From: Sinonovacula constricta
Lineage: Eukaryota > Mollusca > Bivalvia > Cardiida > Solecurtidae
Assembly: GCA_007844125.1 (NCBI GenBank)
Contig: CM017572.1
Span: 27,454,248-27,518,247 of the forward strand
Direction: 5' to 3'
DNA length: 64,000 nt
Shown here one piece after another: positions 62,301-64,000 of the stretch. The notes below the pieces were generated by a model. The model worked only from the letters and a program-made list of their open reading frames with translations, was not told the origin of the DNA and did not search any database. A program made the position numbers and the translations under genes. Every line of letters starts with the position of its first letter. Position 1 is the stretch's first letter.

Positions 62301-63681
62301 CGAGTATTTTAGCAACGTCTAGCTTTTGGTGGAGGAAGACCCCAAATTTCTTGGTGGAACCGTCGGCGCACCGCAAGTCAGCTGGAAGACCTTTCCACAT
62401 TAAGTTCTTTGCCCTGAATGGGACTCGAACCCACGCAGTAAGCGGCTAAGCAGTCAAAGAAGTTTCGAATCAACGACTCGACTGCAACGCCACAGGCGCC
62501 TCTTTTATTAAGTAACACATAAACTTAATCTCATGCATGGGCCTGTATATATTATATTGAAGAAGTAGATGCTTTCATTGTGATAGTTTGCTGTGCGCAG
62601 TTGGTATAATACCACACAAAGTTAAAAATATTCCAATCGAATATTGGTCAACATGTCTTGGAACCGACCCTGTCAGCTTAGAAAAAAACATTTATCATAC
62701 TCAATAATAGTTTCACTGTATAATAGCTCACTGCTTAGCCTCTAACTGCATGACTTCAAGTCCTGTTTGGGTGGAGGACTTAATGTGGGAAGGTCTTCAA
62801 GCTAATCTGTGCTGTGCCAGTGGTTCTACCCAGACATTTTTCTCGGGTCTTCCTTTGACAAAAGAGCTAGATGTTGCTATTGTTGTTGTTTATTGGGTTT
62901 ATCGTCCCACCAACAGTATTTTAGTTATCTGGAGACGGTGTCCACTGGAAGCAGATATAGTGCTGCCTTCACTGTGTATGGCATGCCGTGAACACCTGAC
63001 ATGATACCACACCCAGTCACATTATCCTGACACCGGGCCAACCAGTCGTGGAACTACTCTTATATTTGCTTGAGCGTTAGCAAGGGAGCTATGCCACTAC
63101 CATTTTTAACGACTTTGGTATGTCACGGCCCGGGATCGAACCCAGGGCCTCCTGTTCCTGGAGCCGAGATGTTGCTATAATGCTCATTATTGGCCACTGT
63201 GATGTTTTTTTAAACAAAAACCAGCTGTGGCATTTGTAATTAAATTACTTCACATCTGAACTTGAAACGGTGAGATATTTGACATTAGATCATGCAAACT
63301 TAAAATCTATATCCTAATTGTAGTTCTTGATTGGATGTCATGAAAAAATACGCTGTGGTTTGACTAGGACAATGTTTGTGCATGTACCACCAGCTCTTTA
63401 AAATCTCTTGTCTGTATTTCTTGTCATTTTTGTACATCATTTTGAATATCGACCTCATGGTTTAAGATGCAGTATCTGTACAAAGGAGATCTTGTTACTC
63501 TTCTAATGTGACAGTTGTGCGTGTTGTAGGGACAATGAGATCTTGGTGGCCAGTGAAGCGCCCCAGGACACTGTACAGGTGATGGCCACATGCCATGCCC
63601 TTGTACAGCTGGAAGATGAGATGGTAGGAGACCCCCTGGAGAAGGCAACGCTCAAAGCTATAGAGTACACTCTCACAAAAG
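47064..63681 (+). CDS. ATP13A1: ATP13A1, P5A-type P-type ATPase (ER transmembrane-helix dislocase), exons 1-11, incomplete
   Basis: Gene-level entry. Eleven exons join in phase to give residues 1-555 of a protein usually near 1150-1200 residues; the rest lies beyond the right edge. Domains in order: an N-terminal membrane hairpin (about residues 20-45 and 51-76), an N-terminal soluble domain rich in motifs conserved in ATP13A1 ([14 protein letters not shown]), M1-M2 (about 195-235), the actuator domain with TGES at 306-309, M3-M4 with PPELP at 443-447 (the P5A signature), and the phosphorylation motif DKTGT with catalytic Asp 486. Members of this family reside in the ER, where they extract mislocalised tail-anchored and signal proteins. 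The nucleotide-binding domain starts in exon 11. All splice sites are GT-AG. Introns are filled with SINEs and MITE-like elements. The ATG at 47064 is preceded by a short upstream ORF. Confidence 0.96.
47322..48768. other. ATP13A1 intron 1
   Basis: Single-copy-looking sequence. Two related phrases ('taaatctaggaggagaaaaa' near 47552 and 'taaatctcgtcggagaaaaa' near 48190), each followed by 'tcctgtc/tccctaactagga', suggest an old tRNA-like repeat. No gene. Confidence 0.45.
48769..48858 (+). CDS. ATP13A1: ATP13A1 exon 2
   Basis: Residues 87-116: [20 protein letters not shown] onward. Acceptor tgttttag, donor AAG|GTGTGT, phase 0 on both sides. Too short to show up as an isolated ORF; recognised from the VKVVP...NNG...TEL motif of ATP13A1. 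Confidence 0.93.
48862..48990 (+). mobile_element. MITE family G, right-half fragment
   Basis: 'ggcgataaagtccaagaatt' followed by 'aaaaggacctacctactgtc' and 'aacaagggagacaattt' equals the right end of the copies at 50635-50940 and 61946-62285. Confidence 0.7.
49727..49985 (-). repeat. SINE family C copy 2
   Basis: Minus-strand tRNA-like head with B-box 'gggttcaaaccctgg', body 'ccaaagactttaaaattggt' and 'gtcggtgccagtataatggg'. Matches 43446-43692 and 52563-52838. Confidence 0.9.
50394..50581 (+). CDS. ATP13A1: ATP13A1 exon 3
   Basis: Residues 117-178 plus two bases, [20 protein letters not shown] to HAENQFGKN. Acceptor ttcgttttttcag, donor AACAT|GTATGT. The split codon is completed by A from exon 4 (Ile 179). 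Confidence 0.93.
50635..50940 (-). mobile_element. MITE family G copy
   Basis: Roughly palindromic element. Inner ends 'agtaggttttttagttgg' (50692) and 'aaaaggacctactt' (50925), with an outer 'ttgtctcccttgttaatta' on the left. Interior 'ctttatcgcctgttcttttg' is the complement of the 'gaacaggcgataaag' in the + copies. Confidence 0.75.
51168..51386 (+). repeat. SINE family B copy, head truncated
   Basis: 'gcctctgactgcttagcat', degenerate B-box 'gtcgcgttcgaggct', then 'tgtgggaaagtcttctagct', 'ggttctacccagacattcg', 'cctccaccaaaaagctgaa' and 'gctataatggtcataattgg'. Confidence 0.85.
51581..51867 (+). repeat. SINE family A copy 2
   Basis: Head 'gtagtcggtagagcgtcgg', B-box 'cccgggttccattcc', body and tail 'gaacccaacaaacagac'. 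Ends 86 bp before ATP13A1 exon 4. Confidence 0.9.
51954..52182 (+). CDS. ATP13A1: ATP13A1 exon 4
   Basis: Residues 179-255. [20 protein letters not shown] leads into M1 and M2 ([12 protein letters not shown] and [18 protein letters not shown]), then the loop [17 protein letters not shown]. Very strongly conserved in the family. Donor AAT|GTAAGA, phase 0. Confidence 0.95.
52239..52562 (+). repeat. Duplicated intron block, copy 1 (contains a tRNA-like segment)
   Basis: From 'ctacatgaagattttataaa' to 'ttacataatttacacccg'. Includes 'gggggtcagtggttcgaac' (B-box-like, family D related). Recurs at 52838-53113 and 53428-53510, offset about 599 bp. Confidence 0.88.
52563..52837 (+). repeat. SINE family C copy 3
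   Basis: Head 'aatagctcaattggtaaaac', B-box 'gggttcaaaccctgg', body 'ccaaagactttaaagttggt', 'gtcggtgtcagtataatgga', end 'ggcaaatcccatccc'. It sits exactly between the two copies of the duplicated block. Confidence 0.92.
52838..53510 (+). repeat. Duplicated intron block, copy 2, interrupted by a SINE
   Basis: Same sequence as 52239-52562 with small changes, split by the SINE at 53114-53427. The copy resumes with 'cagcaccatgtgttggctgct'. Confidence 0.88.
53102..53439 (+). repeat. SINE family A copy 3 with 12-bp target-site duplication
   Basis: atgacttcccag at 53102-53113 and 53428-53439 flank a 314-bp element (53114-53427). Best-preserved copy: 'accggacctggtagcgcaat', B-box 'gggttcgatccca', tail 'aaacccaataaacaaac'. 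The other block copy (near 52490) shows the empty site. Confidence 0.95.
54103..54172 (+). CDS. ATP13A1: ATP13A1 exon 5
   Basis: Residues 256-278 and one base: [20 protein letters not shown], then VSI. This is the start of the actuator domain with the PGD(L/I)VSI motif of P-type ATPases. Acceptor cacttgcag, donor ATAG|GTAATA, phase 1. Confidence 0.93.
54216..54437 (+). repeat. SINE family B copy
   Basis: Head 'ggagcccatggcgtagtggt', B-box 'agttcgagtccta', body 'ttaatgtgggaaggtcttcc', 'cagtggttctaccc', 'ccaccaaaaagctggacg', tail with 'aaaacaaaacc'. Confidence 0.9.
54651..54914 (+). repeat. SINE family A copy 4
   Basis: 'accggacctggtagcacaat' head, degenerate B-box 'gggttcattccca', body with a 13-bp region lost around 'ttggtattatgcc', tail 'aaacccaaaaacaag'. 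Confidence 0.9.
55062..55480. mobile_element. MITE family E with terminal inverted repeats
   Basis: agctcacctgag at 55062-55073 is matched in reverse by ctcaggtgagc at 55470-55480. The interior carries two diverged ~145-bp units ('cttggtcagattgtttgcct', 'ttggccagaatgtttgccag'). Same family as 22146. Confidence 0.8.
55740..55846 (+). CDS. ATP13A1: ATP13A1 exon 6, actuator-domain TGES
   Basis: Residues 279-314: [18 protein letters not shown] and [21 protein letters not shown] (306-309) is the loop that drives dephosphorylation in the P-type cycle. Acceptor ccatattctag at 55739, donor AAG|GTAGGT. Confidence 0.95.
56353..56625. mobile_element. MITE family G copy
   Basis: Outer ends 'ttgtctcccctt' and 'aaagggagataat', inner ends 'attaggttctg' and 'aaaggacctaac', interior 'gaacaggcgataaagtc' and 'tttttatgcttttacccttt'. 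Confidence 0.7.
56693..57500 (+). repeat. SINE family A copy 5 with its tail amplified six-fold
   Basis: A normal head and body (56693-56895; 'accagacctggtagcgcaat', B-box degenerate) followed by six tandem copies of the 101-bp 3' end, starting at 56896, 56997, 57098, 57199, 57300 and 57401. The units are nearly identical ('gctatacacagtgaaggcag' to 'aaacccaataaacaaac'). The 62-codon frames repeated on the minus strand are a consequence. Confidence 0.95.
57526..57705 (-). repeat. SINE family B copy, reverse
   Basis: Minus strand: 'ggggcgcccgtggccaagg' head, B-box 'gggttcgagtctc', body ending 'cttcctccaccaataatt'. Confidence 0.88.
57874..58003 (+). CDS. ATP13A1: ATP13A1 exon 7
   Basis: Residues 315-357 and one base: [18 protein letters not shown], then [16 protein letters not shown]. 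The FGGTKV-like YGGTKVVQH is a family hallmark of the actuator domain. Acceptor atgttgtcag, donor AAAG|GTAACA, phase 1. Confidence 0.95.
58071..58792. mobile_element. MITE family F: perfect 14-bp inverted ends, internal 146-bp repeats
   Basis: agtcccctaccggt (58071-58084) and its exact complement accggtaggggact (58779-58792) form the ends. The left end also folds on itself (ccggtgt / acaccgg, aggggact). Inside, 'gggtc(a/g)(c/a)taccttgaagg' recurs at 58265, 58411, 58557 and 58703, each 146 bp apart. No coding frame. Confidence 0.92.
59210..59293. repeat. Stem-loop fold-back
   Basis: 'catgtagttttaaggaccag' pairs with 'aggtcattaaaactacat' and 'gggtagt' with 'actaccc' around a ~25-nt loop, in ATP13A1 intron 7. 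Confidence 0.7.
59500..59654 (+). pseudogene. Partial tandem duplication of ATP13A1 exon 8 start with acceptor
   Basis: A ~101-bp unit (T-rich tract, cag, then the first ~40 bp of exon 8) is present twice. The left copy at 59554 reads [12 protein letters not shown] and then leaves the frame. Using its acceptor with read-through would shift the frame by 101 bp and end early. Confidence 0.88.
59655..59837 (+). CDS. ATP13A1: ATP13A1 exon 8, M3
   Basis: Residues 358-418 and one base: [35 protein letters not shown], then M3 ([19 protein letters not shown]). The frame upstream of the acceptor at 59653-59654 is open back to 59567 but is intron. A partial tandem copy of the exon start with its own acceptor lies at 59554. 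The donor AAGG|GTAGGT is directly followed by a SINE whose target-site duplication includes it. Confidence 0.95.
59833..60172 (+). repeat. SINE family A copy 6, target-site duplication includes a splice donor
   Basis: caagggtaggta occurs at 59833-59844 (exon 8 end and donor) and again at 60161-60172, directly flanking the element at 59845-60160. Head 'ccggacctggtaccgcaatc', B-box 'gggttcgatcccg', tail 'aaacccaataaacaaacaaa'. Confidence 0.95.
60430..60510 (+). repeat. tRNA-like repeat fragment
   Basis: 'ggataagatgttggacacct' and B-box-like 'gggtcccgggttcaaactcc' resemble a family D head without its body. Confidence 0.45.
60824..60961 (+). CDS. ATP13A1: ATP13A1 exon 9, M4 with PPELP
   Basis: Residues 419-464 and one base: [44 protein letters not shown] (443-447) sits in M4 in the substrate-site position and distinguishes P5A from other P-type classes. 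Acceptor gtccccag, donor CTGT|GTATGT, phase 1. Confidence 0.95.
61014..61252 (+). repeat. SINE family B copy
   Basis: 'ggggcgcccgtggcatagtg' head, B-box 'gggttcgagtccc', body 'ggacttaatgtgataaggtc', 'cctccaccaaaaagctgga', tail 'aaaaacaaaaaaac'. It begins about 50 bp after ATP13A1 exon 9. Confidence 0.92.
61752..61872 (+). CDS. ATP13A1: ATP13A1 exon 10, catalytic DKTGT
   Basis: Residues 465-504 and two bases: [20 protein letters not shown] followed by [20 protein letters not shown]. Asp 486 is the residue phosphorylated by ATP. Acceptor tgtttctcag, donor ATCAA|GTAAGC. Confidence 0.96.
61946..62285 (+). mobile_element. MITE family G copy, fullest
   Basis: Outer 'tagtctcccctgaataat' and 'aagggagacaattt'; inner 'gtaggtcctttc' (61977) and 'aaggacctac' (62219); interior 'ggtttttatgcttgtgctct' and 'gaacaggcgataaagtcc'. 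Confidence 0.78.
62313..62503 (-). repeat. SINE family B copy, reverse
   Basis: Minus strand: 'gaggcgcctgtggcgttgca' head, B-box 'gggttcgagtccc', body 'gtggaaaggtcttccagctg' and end 'ccaccaaaagctagacg'. Confidence 0.9.
62728..63235 (+). repeat. SINE family B copy split by a SINE A insertion
   Basis: Body in 62728-62880 ('ttaatgtgggaaggtcttca', 'ggttctacccagacattttt') continues at 63167 ('gttgctataatgctcattat'). The interrupting element is listed separately. Confidence 0.85.
62869..63178 (-). repeat. SINE family A copy 7, reverse, 5'-truncated, 12-bp target-site duplication
   Basis: agatgttgctat at 62869-62880 and 63167-63178 flanks a minus-strand element (62881-63166) with tail 'gtttattgggttt' and B-box complement 'gggatcgaaccca'. 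The first ~30 bp of the tRNA head are missing. Confidence 0.92.
63530..63681 (+). CDS. ATP13A1: ATP13A1 exon 11, last in window
   Basis: Residues 505-555 and one base: [51 protein letters not shown]. The GDPLEKA motif belongs to the nucleotide-binding domain. Acceptor gtgttgtag, donor AAAG|GTAATA; the next exon is outside the window. Confidence 0.94.
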
Positions 63682-63966
63682 GTAATATTTTTTTTGGTTT
63701 TATATCATTTTGCAAAATATTTCATTATATAAAATACACTTTGGTGTAATTGAAACACTATTTAACACTCAATTTTATGTGGTACATACATGAATTTGTA
63801 ATCCGGTTATTGCCACACCACTGCTGTATAAAATCCTTGAGAATGGAGAGTTTTCCCAATTTGAAAGCTCTTAAAATAGCGCTTTTTATTATTTTGTTGC
63901 TTGTCCTACAAAGGCTTGTGCTTGGAACCTTTTTAAAAATAGCTGAAAGTCACAATTATCATAAGG

Positions 63967-64000
63967 GGACACCTGTGGCTGAACGGTTAGAGTCGGTGAC
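63967..64000 (+). repeat. SINE family B head, cut by the window edge
   Basis: 'ggacacctgtggctgaacgg' and 'ttagagtcggtg' match the family B head; the rest is outside. Confidence 0.6.

Overview
The window is animal nuclear DNA, most likely from a bivalve mollusc. It is AT-rich with introns and GT-AG splice sites. It carries a B-box/coiled-coil/beta-propeller (TRIM-like) gene of the type expanded in molluscs, and it is crowded with tRNA-derived SINEs, small inverted-repeat elements and satellites of the kind common in bivalve genomes. The species cannot be fixed from the sequence alone. There is no prokaryotic, organellar or recognisable viral gene content.

Layout. (1) About 0.7-35.7 kb: one TRIM-like gene on the + strand. 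Exons at 681-1039 (two B-boxes), 2953-3829 (coiled coil and start of the propeller) and 35079-35660 (rest of the propeller and stop) join in compatible phases. The first exon carries a 1-base frameshift in an A-run. The third intron-exon step spans about 31 kb and holds a ~16.9 kb satellite of a ~61 bp unit (4.4-21.3 kb), a 6.16 kb inverted-repeat element with a perfect 9-bp target-site duplication (24233-30393), SINEs and microsatellites. (2) About 35.7-47 kb: gene-poor DNA with two more satellites lying directly against each other, a GC-rich ~178 bp unit (38.8-40.2 kb, 8 copies) and a 31 bp unit (40.2-42.86 kb, ~85 copies). (3) 47064 to the right edge: the first 11 coding exons of ATP13A1, the P5A-type P-type ATPase of the ER. 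They encode residues 1-555 with the A-domain TGES, the M4 PPELP and the phosphorylation motif DKTGT. The gene runs out of the window.

The ATP13A1 introns are a fossil bed of nested mobile elements. Four tRNA-derived SINE families (called A to D here) and three inverted-repeat MITE-like families occur, several with clear target-site duplications. Most notable are a SINE whose target duplication contains the splice donor of exon 8, a partial tandem duplication of exon 8 with its acceptor, a SINE tail amplified into six 101-bp tandem copies, and a duplicated intron block in which the copies are interrupted by different SINEs.

The two genes have no evident functional link. The TRIM-like protein would be a ubiquitin-ligase-family or scaffold protein without a visible RING. 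ATP13A1 is an ER membrane-protein dislocase. Nearly every other short open frame in the window is a chance product of repeats. All family assignments are from reading motifs by eye; no database search was run.
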